DNA of 64,000 nucleotides from Thermoplasmata archaeon. GTDB taxonomy: Archaea > Thermoplasmatota > Thermoplasmata > Lutacidiplasmatales > UBA184. The position numbers and the translations under genes are program-made. The notes below the pieces were generated by a model, which worked only from the letters and a program-made list of their open reading frames with translations, was not told the origin of the DNA and ran no database searches. Positions 43,928-54,900 of the stretch are shown here, one piece after another (position 1 is the stretch's first letter; the number at the start of each line of letters is the position of its first letter). The stretch is from assembly GCA_021796385.1 (NCBI GenBank), contig JAJYXQ010000007.1, forward strand, positions 1 through 64,000, read 5' to 3'.

Positions 43928-44635
43928 CTAGTGACCGAGAGCCTCGACGAAGGTCACTTCGGCTTGCCCATGGGTCTTGTTCTTGAGCTTCTCCTGAAGG
44001 TCCGTCTGGACCCCTCCGGGGATCTCGACGAGCCCGCTCCAGGTGCCATCGGATCCCCAGTCCTCCTCCAATATCTTCCCCGCCGCCTTGATGTCCGAGA
44101 TGATCCGGGGGTACTGGGCCGCCTCGACCTTCACCCGGACCTTGACGTGTTCCATCCGGATCGGGAGGAGCGGTCGTAGCTTGTCGAGGGCCTCATTGGC
44201 CAGGGTGTCGATGTCGCGGAACGGTTCGACGTGGAACTTCGCCTCCTCGAGCGCCGCGGCGATGCGCGTGGGGGGGTGCGGGGCTCCCGTCTGGGGGTTG
44301 ATCGCATTGCGCGCAATGAAATCAACGACCTGGCGCCGCTTCTGTTCGACCATCACCCGCTTCTGCTCGGTGGTGATCTGGACTTCGCCATGGCGGATGA
44401 TCTCCTTGGCGATGGCGTAGACATCCACCGTATGGAACTGTTTCATCAGGAACTCGTCGGACACCTTGTCCCCTTTCTTCGCATCCTTGTAGATGTGGTC
44501 CTGGGCGAGCTTCTCCCGCAGGTCCACCTCCTTCCCGGACTTCACTTCTTGGACCACGGCGGGGTCCACGAGGACTTCGAAATGGCTTCCCGCCTTCACA
44601 AGGCGGGCAATGACAGCGTCCTCCGCCTTGACCAT
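43928..44635 (-). CDS. sdo1: SBDS/SDO1 ribosome maturation protein
   Basis: 235 residues with the three SBDS domains. The N-terminal FYSH-type domain contains EVLVDPAVVQEVKSGKEVDL and IYKDAKKGDKVSDEFL. The helical middle contains QRRQ-like KRRQVVDFIARNAINPQTGAPHPP, and the C-terminal ferredoxin-like domain VKVRVKVEAAQYPRI. It acts in the last steps of large-subunit maturation together with EF-2-like GTPases. Its ATG follows the psmA TAG with no gap, the usual archaeal neighbourhood; the exosome genes that often follow are replaced here by ahcY. Confidence 0.95.
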   Translation of the reverse strand: MVKAEDAVIARLVKAGSHFEVLVDPAVVQEVKSGKEVDLREKLAQDHIYKDAKKGDKVSDEFLMKQFHTVDVYAIAKEIIRHGEVQITTEQKRVMVEQKRRQVVDFIARNAINPQTGAPHPPTRIAAALEEAKFHVEPFRDIDTLANEALDKLRPLLPIRMEHVKVRVKVEAAQYPRIISDIKAAGKILEEDWGSDGTWSGLVEIPGGVQTDLQEKLKNKTHGQAEVTFVEALGH

Positions 44636-45385
44636 CTAGCTCTTGGAATTCTTTCCAGAAGCCGGGGGTAGGCGGGCCGAGTACTTTTCCACCTGATCGG
44701 TCGAAAAGCGCTGGAAGCCCTTGTCCTTTTGCACAACGCAGATCTCGACCGAGCCCAGGTTCGAAGGGTCCTCCATCGACTGCTGGAGTCCTTGGAGGGC
44801 GAGAAGCACCCCTTCGTCCATGCTCATCCCTTCCGTGTACTTCTCCTCAAAGAGTTCCATCACGGGTGTCCGGTTTCCACCGATGGAAGAAGCCCGGAAC
44901 GAGGTGAGGGATCCCGAAGGGTCCGTTTCGAAGAGATGGACCCCCGTGTCGTCGATCCCACCGACGAGGAGGGCGGTCCCGAACGGGCGCACCCCGCCGA
45001 ACTGGGTGTATTGCTGCTTGTAGTCGCACACGGCCCGCACCAGCATCTCGAGGCTGATGGGTTCGTTGTACGTGACCCGGTTGATCTGGCTGGTCAGGCG
45101 AGCGTAATCGACCAAAACCCGGGCATCGGCCACGAGTCCGGCCGTGGCGGCGCCGATGTGGTCGTCCACCTTGTGGATCTTCTCAACGGAGGAGGGTTCG
45201 GCAAGCTTCGGATTGGCGATACGCCGGTCCGCTACGAGGGCCACTCCATCCTTGAAGACAACACCGGCGGTCGCGGTACCTCGCCGGACGGATTCCCGGG
45301 CGTACTCCACTTGAAAGAGACGGCCATCAGGGGAAAAGACGGTGATCGCTCGGTCGTACGCCATCTGGCCGGGTTGCATTTCCAT
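44636..45385 (-). CDS. psmA: Proteasome alpha subunit
   Basis: 249 residues. The alpha-type N-terminal helix YDRAITVFSPDGRLFQVEYARE gates the 20S channel and marks it as alpha rather than beta. It has no processed threonine. Further motifs are GVALVADRRI and YTQFGGVRPFGTALLVGG. It assembles with beta subunits encoded elsewhere. First gene of a minus-strand block through dedA. A CTTATTAAG TATA-like box lies about 50 nt upstream, giving a leader of about 25 nt with a GGATAAGGTGA ribosome-binding site. Confidence 0.96.
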   Translation of the reverse strand: MEMQPGQMAYDRAITVFSPDGRLFQVEYARESVRRGTATAGVVFKDGVALVADRRIANPKLAEPSSVEKIHKVDDHIGAATAGLVADARVLVDYARLTSQINRVTYNEPISLEMLVRAVCDYKQQYTQFGGVRPFGTALLVGGIDDTGVHLFETDPSGSLTSFRASSIGGNRTPVMELFEEKYTEGMSMDEGVLLALQGLQQSMEDPSNLGSVEICVVQKDKGFQRFSTDQVEKYSARLPPASGKNSKS

Positions 45386-45550
45386 TTTACGTCACCTTAT
45401 CCTTGGTTTGGGACAGAGGGGGATAACGGGTGGGCTTAATAAGACATTCGGAAAACGGACCCCCGCTCCAAGCACCGGGACCCGTCGCCCCTCGGGAAGT
45501 ACCGAAGGTAAGAGGCAAAACGTCTAACCTTCTGATGCCTGGCTCTGGTC

Positions 45551-48500
45551 GTGGCGCTGCCATCCAAGGGGAGCCCCTTCGCACAGTCGGCGAGGGAACT
45601 ACCTCTTATGGGACTTGTGGCGGAGCGCGGGCTCCTGTCCGGGGCCCTTGCCGAGGCCCAGCAAGGCCAGGGATCCACATGGGTATTGGAGGGCCCCGCC
45701 GGGATTGGAAAGACCCGGCTCGCCCGGTGGGTGCAGCAAGAGGCGGGATGTTCCGCCTACCGGACCTTATGGGGGTACTCGGTTAAGGAGGTCTCCACCC
45801 CGTTCTTCCCTTTCCTTCAGATCTTCCGGACCCCCGTAGCCCTTGCCCGAGGGAGCGCGTCCCAGGACCTGAGAGGGTCTCCCGTCGTCATCATCGAAGA
45901 ACCGCGCACTCGGGAGGTTTTCGACCAAGTGGGTTCGCTTGGGGCCGGACGGGCCGTCCTCGTCCTATCCCGGGAGCGGCCGGAGACTCTGAAGTCTCGG
46001 TACCCCTCGTGGCCCGAGGGGGTCCGGTCCCTGTGGCTATCCAAAGGCGAAGGCCCGGAGAAGCTTTCTCCGACGGACATCGATCATCTGGGGAACGCGG
46101 TCGAGGACTTCCTGAGGTCCGCCCCCGGGAGCTTGGTCACGATGGCCGGGATCGAGTTCCTTGTCACCCAGAATGGATTTCCGCCCGTCCTTCGATTGGT
46201 CCAGTTCGTCCGGGACGTGGCCGAGGAGACGGGTGGCCAATTGCTGATCTCCGTCAACCCGGAAAGCCTGGAAAGGCGGGAGGTCTCCCTTTTGGAGGGG
46301 GAAGGCGAGGTGCACAATGCCCACCACCTCCCGGAAGCTTCCCCGACCGCCCCGGAAACGGGGGTGACCGCGATGATGCGTTATCTCGACGAGCTGGAAG
46401 GTGACTCGGCGGTACATCCCATATTGCTGGTCTTTGACGATCTCCCTTGGGCGGACCCGGACTCCCTACGAACGTTCCAGTTTCTCTCCCGGAACGTTCG
46501 AGATCTACGCGTGGTGATGGTGGCCACGGCGCGCACCGACCTGGACCCTACGGCTCCAGGGGAGGTTCTTCCCAGCTGGCGCGTACTCTTGGACGATCTC
46601 GAGAAGGAAGGATCGATCCGCCGGATCGCCCTCCACGGACTTGGCCCGAACGAGGCTGCCGACTTGGTGGAGAAGGCCTTTGGCGGAACCCTGCCCTCGG
46701 GGGCAGAGGACCCCGTGCTGCGCCATGTTCTCGAGCGCTCGGGGGGAAATGCGTACTTCCTCCTCGAGACCCTCCGGCAATTGGCGGAGAGGTCCTACCT
46801 TCACCTCAAGAACGGGGGACTCTCCTGGAACTTCCCTCCCGGCGAGGAGGAACGGCTCGGCGACGTGATCCCCGATACCCTTCGGAGGCTCGTGGGGCGT
46901 CGTCTTGAACCCCTCCACCCGGATGAACGGGAACTTTTGCAATGGGCGGCCGTTTGCGGCAGCGAGTTCGACACTGAGCCCCTCGCGGCCATGCTCTCTG
47001 TGCCGCGCTCGTCGGTCGAACGGCTGGTCGAGCGGATCGAACATCGGGAGCACCTTGTCGAGCGCACCCAGGGTACGGGGATGAAAGGGCGGTGGGCCTT
47101 CGGTCATCCCTTTGTCTGGGAGGTCGTTTCCGAAGGGCTGCCAATGGAGGCATGGCAACGCCACGCCTTGGCGCTTGCCGAGTGGTGGTCGATGCACCGT
47201 CCGGAAGAACGCGAGGCCGTGGCTCGCCTGTATCACGAAGCAAAGGTCGCCGAACCCGGCCTTGCCTGGGTCCGTAAAGCCCTCCAACAGGCGGTGGAAT
47301 CCCGGAATGTCGAAGCGGCCGAACGGCTCCACCGATGGCTGCAGGATCTCCTGGAGGTTGGAGGCATCGCGCGCAACCTCCGAGTCCAAGAAGGTCTCGA
47401 ATATTCGCTCCGATTGTTGGAGGTCGTCGGCCCCGCTCCTGAGGTGGAACGGATCCTTCGGGGATTGATGGACCTTCAACCGCCGAACGGCCTGCGCTGG
47501 GAGGTCGAGGCGTGCCGCGCCTTCGTCCTAGCCCCCACCGCGCCTCGGGAGAGCCACGAGATCATCGAAAGAATACGGGCCGAGTGGACCGGGCATGCCG
47601 ACCTACCCAAGCAGCTTTTGGCCCTGGCGGGGCTGGCCGCGGCCCGGTCGGCGGCGGCAGAAGCTCGGGAAGAGGACGTGGAACGGGAAGCGGACGGGGT
47701 GATCGCGCTCGGGCGGGACCTGCCCGAGTGGATCGAGGCGCAGGCCACCTATCTTTCGGGCGGGGCCCTCGCCCATCGCGGAACCCTCGGGCCGGCCCGA
47801 GAACGGCTCGCCCGTTTGAAAGAACTGAGCGCCGTCACGGGGAACGTGCGGACCCTCGCCGACCAGGCGAACCTTGAGATCTTCATTGCGGAAGCTACGG
47901 GGGACGTTATCGGACAATGCCATGCGAGCGAACGGAGGGTGGAGCTTGCCCGTCGGATCGGAAACCCGGCATCCTTGGTGACCGCCCTCTCCAACCTGTC
48001 GGTGGGGTATGTTTTGGAAGGCGATCTCGACGGAGCCAAGCGCACGCTCGCGGAGTTCCGACAGCTCTGCCACCGGTTCCGCTTCACACGGGCCATACCT
48101 CTCTCCCGGGTCCGGGAAGCCGATATCGCCCTTCACGAACGTCGATGGAAGGAGGCGTGCGACCTGTTCGAGGAGGCCGAGCAACAGATGATACAGTCTG
48201 GCGATCTCGAGCTCCTGCTCTCGGTACGGCTTTCCCACGTGGACGCCCTACTTTGCCTCGGGGATCTGTCCCGGGCTCTAAGCATCATCGCAACGATCCG
48301 GTCCTCGGAACAGGACTTGCGCATTTCTGAGCTCGCAAGCCTCTTGATGTTGGAGGGACGGGTCTTGCTTGCGCAAGGGGAGCGGGAGGGGTCCCGCCAA
48401 AAGTTCGATGAGGCCCTCGCCCATGCCGCGCGGGTGGAGAACTCATTCGACCAAGGAATGGTAGAACGACACCTTGCGCAGTGGGAAGAACGCTTTGGAA

Positions 48501-48625
48501 ATGCCGAAAAGGCCCAGGCACTCCGAGCCAGTGCCCGGGCCCGGCTCGTGAAGTGCGGTATTGCTCCTAAGTCCTGGGCGATGGAGTGGCCACCCCCTTT
48601 CCCGGACGCCGCTCCTCGGGATTGA
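45551..48625 (+). CDS. STAND/AAA-type ATPase with inserted DUF835 domain and TPR-rich C-terminus
   Basis: 1024 residues. The P-loop GPAGIGKTRLARW (48-60) is separated from Walker B (ILLVFDDLPWADPDSL, about 290-305) by some 230 residues. About 109-255 of that gap read as a DUF835 domain: RAVLVLSRERPETL, WLSKGEGPEKLSPTD, MAGIEFLVTQNGFPPVLRLVQFV, LLISVNPESLERREVSLLEGE. Then follow the sensor/lid region, a winged-helix-like part, and a helical-repeat C-terminal half (about 560-1010, TPR-like). No terminal HTH or catalytic effector was seen. Such proteins usually act as signal-gated scaffolds or regulators. GTG 45551 is uncertain; ATG 45608 is an alternative. Confidence 0.72.
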   Translation: MALPSKGSPFAQSARELPLMGLVAERGLLSGALAEAQQGQGSTWVLEGPAGIGKTRLARWVQQEAGCSAYRTLWGYSVKEVSTPFFPFLQIFRTPVALARGSASQDLRGSPVVIIEEPRTREVFDQVGSLGAGRAVLVLSRERPETLKSRYPSWPEGVRSLWLSKGEGPEKLSPTDIDHLGNAVEDFLRSAPGSLVTMAGIEFLVTQNGFPPVLRLVQFVRDVAEETGGQLLISVNPESLERREVSLLEGEGEVHNAHHLPEASPTAPETGVTAMMRYLDELEGDSAVHPILLVFDDLPWADPDSLRTFQFLSRNVRDLRVVMVATARTDLDPTAPGEVLPSWRVLLDDLEKEGSIRRIALHGLGPNEAADLVEKAFGGTLPSGAEDPVLRHVLERSGGNAYFLLETLRQLAERSYLHLKNGGLSWNFPPGEEERLGDVIPDTLRRLVGRRLEPLHPDERELLQWAAVCGSEFDTEPLAAMLSVPRSSVERLVERIEHREHLVERTQGTGMKGRWAFGHPFVWEVVSEGLPMEAWQRHALALAEWWSMHRPEEREAVARLYHEAKVAEPGLAWVRKALQQAVESRNVEAAERLHRWLQDLLEVGGIARNLRVQEGLEYSLRLLEVVGPAPEVERILRGLMDLQPPNGLRWEVEACRAFVLAPTAPRESHEIIERIRAEWTGHADLPKQLLALAGLAAARSAAAEAREEDVEREADGVIALGRDLPEWIEAQATYLSGGALAHRGTLGPARERLARLKELSAVTGNVRTLADQANLEIFIAEATGDVIGQCHASERRVELARRIGNPASLVTALSNLSVGYVLEGDLDGAKRTLAEFRQLCHRFRFTRAIPLSRVREADIALHERRWKEACDLFEEAEQQMIQSGDLELLLSVRLSHVDALLCLGDLSRALSIIATIRSSEQDLRISELASLLMLEGRVLLAQGEREGSRQKFDEALAHAARVENSFDQGMVERHLAQWEERFGNAEKAQALRASARARLVKCGIAPKSWAMEWPPPFPDAAPRD

Positions 48626-48888
48626 AGGCCGGGTGGCCACAGAAAGCTCGTTCGAGCCGAGGTTCATGGTCCACCTCGGAGCGAAGTTGCCCTCCAGAAG
48701 GATCCGGGCGAAGGCAAAACCATGAGGGTAAGGATGGGCATGAATACCGTTGAATAACAACCGACAGCATAAGTACTGCAGCCCCCATTCGGAATCCCGT
48801 GCGAAAGCTCCGAGGGTTAGGCCTCATCAGGTCAAGCTCAATCCGCGTCGGAAGACCAACGCCCTCTCCGTCAGATCCTTGGTTCCCC

Positions 48889-48896
48889 GGAGGTGA
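48889..48896 (+). promoter_or_regulatory. Strong Shine-Dalgarno site of the giant kelch protein gene
   Basis: GGAGGTGA, a perfect anti-16S match, six bases before ATG 48903. Many neighbours look leaderless, so this site decides the start and points to a leadered transcript; a TATA-like CATAAGTA lies near 48769. Confidence 0.6.
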
Positions 48897-48902
48897 ACCC
48901 GT

Positions 48903-51900
48903 ATGAGGATGCCCCCGTACCTCTCGGTGTACGGCTTTGCCATGGCCGCCGTCGCCCTTCTCCTTGTGCCGACCGGGATCGTGTTCCACCTACCCCCCGT
49001 CCTGAACTCGACCGGTGTCGCCCACGCCCCCGATCACCCATCCACTCCCACTCACTCCCGGTCCGTGGTCCCCTCATCCGAAAATTCCCCTTCGGGTCCG
49101 CTCTATGCCGCCGAGCGTTCGCTCGCCCAGGGGGCGGGCCCGGCCTATGGTCGCCCCACTTCGTGTGCGGAGGAGGGAAGTTCTGCCCACTGTGCCCCCA
49201 CGAAGACTTCCGCCCCCCTCGCAACTCCGCCTGGGGCTGTCGGATGGAGAGAGGTGTACCCTGCGGTCCCGTCACCGCGGTCAGACGAGGTTCTCGTCAT
49301 CGATACAAAGGACAATGTCACCCTGCTCTTCGGAGGGGTGTCGGCCCAGGGGATCTACCTCGGAGATACTTGGGAGTTTCATTCGGCCTCCGCCTGTTGG
49401 CCCTACTCTAGCGCCTGCTCTTTTTTCACGAACACCGGACCTCCCGGCGGCTATTGGCAAGAGTTGAATGGAACCGTATCGCCGTCCCCCCGTGCCAACG
49501 CGAGCGCGACCTATGATCAGATGGACAACGAGGTGCTGCTCTTCGGTGGCGAGGGGCCCGGAGGCACTGCCCTTAACGATACTTGGACGTTCCAGGATGG
49601 CAACTGGACTGAGGTGAATTCTGTCGCGTCCCCGTCGGCGCGATTTGCGGCCGCGATCTCGGGAGGCAGTGATGGCCGCGCGGTCTGGGGTTCTCCCACA
49701 GGTCCGGTCGTCCTATTCGGAGGCGAGACGGCGAACGGTCGAATGCTAGGGGATACCTGGCAGTTCTCCTCCGGACAGTGGGTCAACGTGACCCCGGCCC
49801 GGAGTCCCCCACCGCGTGCGTTCTCGAGCCTGCTTTGGACCTCCGCTCCATCATTCGCCCTTTTCGGCGGGCTCGGATCGAACCACGTCGTACTTGGCGA
49901 CCTTTGGATCTGGACCTCAGATCCGCTCGGGACATGCGGGGCGAGCGGCCTTCCCACGGTATTCTGCGTTTGGCACAATGTGACGGCCAATTTCACCGGC
50001 AACCTCCCCTCCCCCCGGTATGGGATGGCGTACTCCTCGAATGGAGGCAAGCTCTACGGCGGCACGGGTCCGGGTGGGGAACTCTACGGCGACCTCTGGG
50101 ACTTCACGAACCTCGGCGGCAGCGGTACCCTCACGAACATGTCGAAGTCGGACATTCTCGTGAACCGCCCCCCTCCCCCTCGAATCGGATCGTCCCTATG
50201 CGTCCCCTCCGCCATTTATCCTGGCGGATACGAGACGATGGAAATCTATCTGTGGGGGGGCAAGAGCCCTTCCGGAGAGGCCCTTGGGGACAGCTGGACG
50301 TTGGAGCTCGTGAATTTCGGGAACAATAGCACGACGGAATACTGGTGGATCAACATGACCTCGAGCTATCAACTTCCCCAGGGACCCCCTCCCGTCACCG
50401 GGATGAGCATGGTCTACGACGACGCCGACCAGGAGGTCGTGCTCTTCGGAGGGTTCTCGGACGAGATCGATACCCTCGTTCCCCAAGGCCCTCTCAACGA
50501 CACCTGGACGTATTCGAACGGGGTGTGGACCAATGTGACCTCGTATCCGTCCCCATCCGCACGGTGGGACGCTTCGATGGCCTACGACCCCGCCGACTCC
50601 GATGTGGTCCTGTATGGCGGGATCAGTGGGACGGCGGACCCGGCGTACACTAACGACGTCGCCTTGGGGGACACCTGGACCTTCGCCGCGGGCTCCTGGA
50701 CCGATATCTCACAAATGGTCACCGTCAATGACTCCAGCCAGCCCTTCTTCGAGCAGCTTGGAATGCTTCCGCGTGGCGGGGCGTCGCTGGCGTGGGACCC
50801 GCAAGACCAGGGCCTTCTGCTGTTCGGTGGTTGGGACTCCTTGACGGGGCATTGCATATACATGGTGACCATCCTCTTGAAACCCTGCGGGGAAGCGGGG
50901 GGCACTTGGCTCTTCAGCAACGACACATGGACCCGATTGACGGCCTCCGGTCCATCCAACCGTTCGAACGCGGGGATGGTCTGGGACTACGCCGACAATT
51001 ACATGGTCCTGTTCGGAGGACTCAACGGGCAGGATTTCTACGGGCTGCGGAGCGGATTGAACCTGGGGTTCCTCGACGATACCTGGAAGTTCACGAACGA
51101 CACCTGGACCCAGTTGAACCCTACCACCCCTCCCCCCCTCGTCGGAGCCCCTCAGCTGGCGTACGACCAGAACGACCACGAGGTCATCCTCTTCGGTTCC
51201 GGGGCGCCATACCCGACCCTGTGGCCCGCCTTCCCGGGGGACCTACCGTCGACCGTCAACAACGGTACGAACGCCACGTGGGCCTTCCGCGCGGGTCAGT
51301 GGACGAACCTTTCCGCGGCGTTATCCGAAGCTCCCCCCATCTCTAACGACGGGGCGATGGTGTTCGATCAGGCGGACAACACGATCGTGTACGTGACGGG
51401 AGACACGCCACCCTACATTGCAAGCGCCGCCCCCATCCCCTCGGGGTATCCCTATTGGACGACCGTGGTGCCGTACAACTGCTACCCCACAGCGGAGAGC
51501 ATCCAACTCTTCCCAGTTTCCGGCGGCTATTGCTGGGGGACCACCTGGACGTTCGGACCTCCGCCTCTTCGTGCGCTCGCCACGGCGACCCCGGCCCAGG
51601 GGCTCTCGCCGCTCACAGTCCACTTCACGGGGGCAGCGGTGGAGGGCACGGGCCCGTACCGCTACCTCTGGAACTTCGGAGATGCCTCACCGGAGTCCAC
51701 GGCCCAGAACCCGACCCACACGTACAATGCCACGGCCATCTTCACAGCGACCCTCACGGTCACCGACAAGAACGACACGAATGCCTCCGTCCGCCTCGAG
51801 ATATCGACGCTCTGTCCAAACTCGGGGAATTTCGTCTGTGTCGTGAGTCATTATGGGGGGTACTTCCTGCATGGAATCTCCGTCCAGAATACTCTCGGGG

Positions 51901-54900
51901 TATATGCCGAGGACAACAACCAATCCGCCACGTCCGTCACCGGTACGATCGGAGGCGCAACGTACACCTTCTCCGCCCCGAAGGGCACGAATGGCGCCTG
52001 GACGGTCTCCATCGACATGGGTCAGTTGGCCCCCCGTTCCGTTCTGGATGTGACGGCAACCTTCCCGGGAGGGGGCACGCTTTCGGAGAATTACAATCTG
52101 GGGATCATCGACACTCCGTCGTGGTTGACGGATTTCTTGGGGGGAGGTCCCACGAACGCCCGGGGCCCGGGGGGAAAGGCCCCGACCCCCCATCCGGATG
52201 CGAGTTCCTCGAGTGGGGGGAAGTGGTACGCCATGTATGGCCTGGGTCGGGAGGTCGACCTTCTCCAGCTCCTGAACGCGTTCAACGTGACCGTCCCCCC
52301 CTTCATCAATACGACCAATGGCTCGTTCAAGGTGCTACCCGATTTCGGCCTCTACGTCAACTACCTTTCGAACGGGTACATCACCCTGGGGGGCTTCGTG
52401 TCCGGCACCTACAAGACCCATCCACCCCCCTCTCCCTTCCCTTCGGATGATGACCCGTTCAACGATATGCCGCAGTCCGGGCCGTCGAACAACGCGGCCT
52501 CCAGCGAGACCTTTTCGATCGCCCTGAGACTGGATGTCACGGGCACTTGGAAGGTGAACGGCACCACCGACTCGGTGGATTTCGTCTACTTCAACGTCAG
52601 CTTGCAGGTCAAGGGCAGCTTGTCCTTCGTGGTCCCGATCGAGGGCTACGCGCCACCGCAGAATGGGGTCCCCGGGGTGGGCATCTACGTCACCATCACA
52701 GTGAAGACGAATCTCTCGTTCACGTTCGTCTTTGCCCCCAATACGTCGAGGTCCGACGACATTCTGGGACTTGGCATCATGCTCAAGGCATTCATCTTCG
52801 GGATCGGTCTGACGCTTGAGGTAGTGCTCACCGCGGCGGTCGCCATCGCCTCCGTATCCGGGGGAGGGGACGTGGGGATCACGGCCCAGTTCACGGTGTC
52901 AAACAACCAGATGTATCTCTCGAAGTTCGTGCTGTCGGGACAGCTGTTCATGAGCGCTACTTTCGGGCCTTTCGGGTACACCCTCATGCTCTACTCCGGG
53001 ATCATCTGGCAATGGACGCCCTCGGGGCTCGTCCCCATACAACGGCCCGCCGCTCATCCGGCCCCGAAGACGATCGTTTCCCTCCTTCCCCGATACTGGA
53101 ACGTCACCGGTTACGACTCTCCGGTGTGGGCCAACGGGAGTTGGTCCGGTACCGCCCTCCACGATGTGTTCCCCTATACCTCTCTCTCCCTGGCTCCTTC
53201 GGCGGACGGAGCATCATTCTTGTACATGACGGACGCCGTGAACAAGAGCGAAGCCGTTGGAACTTCGATCGAGGGGTACGATCTCAACACGGCCACCCGG
53301 ACCCTCTCCTCCCTCCCGCCCCCGCCTTCGGCCGCCACGCAGGTGTTGCTCCATCCTCTCCTCCAGAATTTGTCGAACGGGACCGAGCTCGGGCTGTGGC
53401 AGGCCATCGTTCCCGCCCAGATCCAAGGCGGCCCCGCGGGCATCCGCACCGCTGCCTTGCAGGCGGATTACTACAATGCGACCACCGGCGCCTGGAGCAC
53501 TCCGAGCAACCTTACTCAAACGGGGGTGGCGCAGAGCTTTGTGTCGGCCCCTTGCGGTGGCGGTGCCGAGGTCGCTGCACTCATCGGCCCCTCGTTCGGT
53601 GCTCCCGGGCAATACGTTCAACTTTGGCGACTGAGCAGCACCGGATCTAGCCTGGTTACCAACCGGACCGTGGCATCGGTAGAGGCCCTGCAGGGGCTCG
53701 ATTGCACGACAGGCGATGTGTCCTACCTTACTCCGTCCGGTGCCCAAGGTCTCCTCAACCTGGCCTCCGGGAGTGTCATTCCGATCCCGCTCGATGTGGG
53801 GTACCATGCCGCATCGCTCGGGGCCGTGAGGAACGCTTCGGGAACCTTTGCGCTGCTTGAGATCTCCTCGAGCGGTGAGCGGGTCACCGTGTTCGACGCG
53901 GGGAGCGGCTCTGCGATATTGTCTCGGGACCTTCCTGGGAATCCTGTCTCCGTTCAAGTGGTTGGCTTCAATGGGGCCTTTTACGGTGTGATCGGGTACC
54001 GATATGGCTACACCATTGAGAACCTCTCGGATGGTCGTCTCCAAACCCCCTTCACCTACACAGGGGACATAGCGTCGCTCTCCGGGGTCGAGCAAGGCTC
54101 GTACCTGATCGTCACCACGTTGGTCAATACCGGTACTTCTTCCCGCCCCCTCCTGAACCTCCTTGTGAACGATGTCCCCTTGATCCAGGTGAGCGCCCCG
54201 GTCGTCACACCCAACCCCGCCGGTCCCGGAGCCACCGTCAACATCACCGCGACCGCAAGTTCCCCCACCCCGGTCACCGTCACCTGGAACGGTCTTCCGG
54301 TGGGTTGCACCGCGGGTACGGCGGGGACGTACTCCCTGACGTGCCCGAACCCCACTCCCGGTAGCTATACGATCTCTCTCACGGCCATGGATGCCGACCT
54401 CCACACGGTGACTGGGCCAGGCGTGGTGCTCCGCGTTCTGGCACCCACGTCTAGTTCTTCCAGCGCCGGAGGTCTTTGGGTGGACCGCCCGCTTGCGACA
54501 CTTGGGACCGTCGACCCTTCCTTCCCCACCACCTTGCTCGTCGAGGCCGGGGGTGGAAAAGGCCCCTATACGTACAATTGGTCGGGTCTTCCCTCGGGAT
54601 GCCTATCGCAGAATGCTTCCCGCATCTCTTGCTCCCCCACGACGCCCGGGACATACGCCATTTCCGTCACGGTCCGGGATACGGCGGGGCGCTCGGTCCT
54701 GAGCCCGGCAATCCCACTGGTCGTGTTCCCGGACCCGTCCGTGGCGCTCGCCATCGGGAGTTCCCCCGTGGCGGGGCAACCCTTCCTTCTCACGGGCATC
54801 GTCTCGGGGGGGATGGCTCCCTACCTCATCTCTTGGCCCCAACTCCCCACCGGTTGCCTTGCGACCAATGCCAACCCTGTGCACTGCACGCTCGCTGCGG

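Noticed and set aside
45430-45786. 118-aa plus ORF beginning at the psmA promoter
   Set aside because: Overlaps the start of the DUF835 ATPase in another frame and has no recognisable motif.
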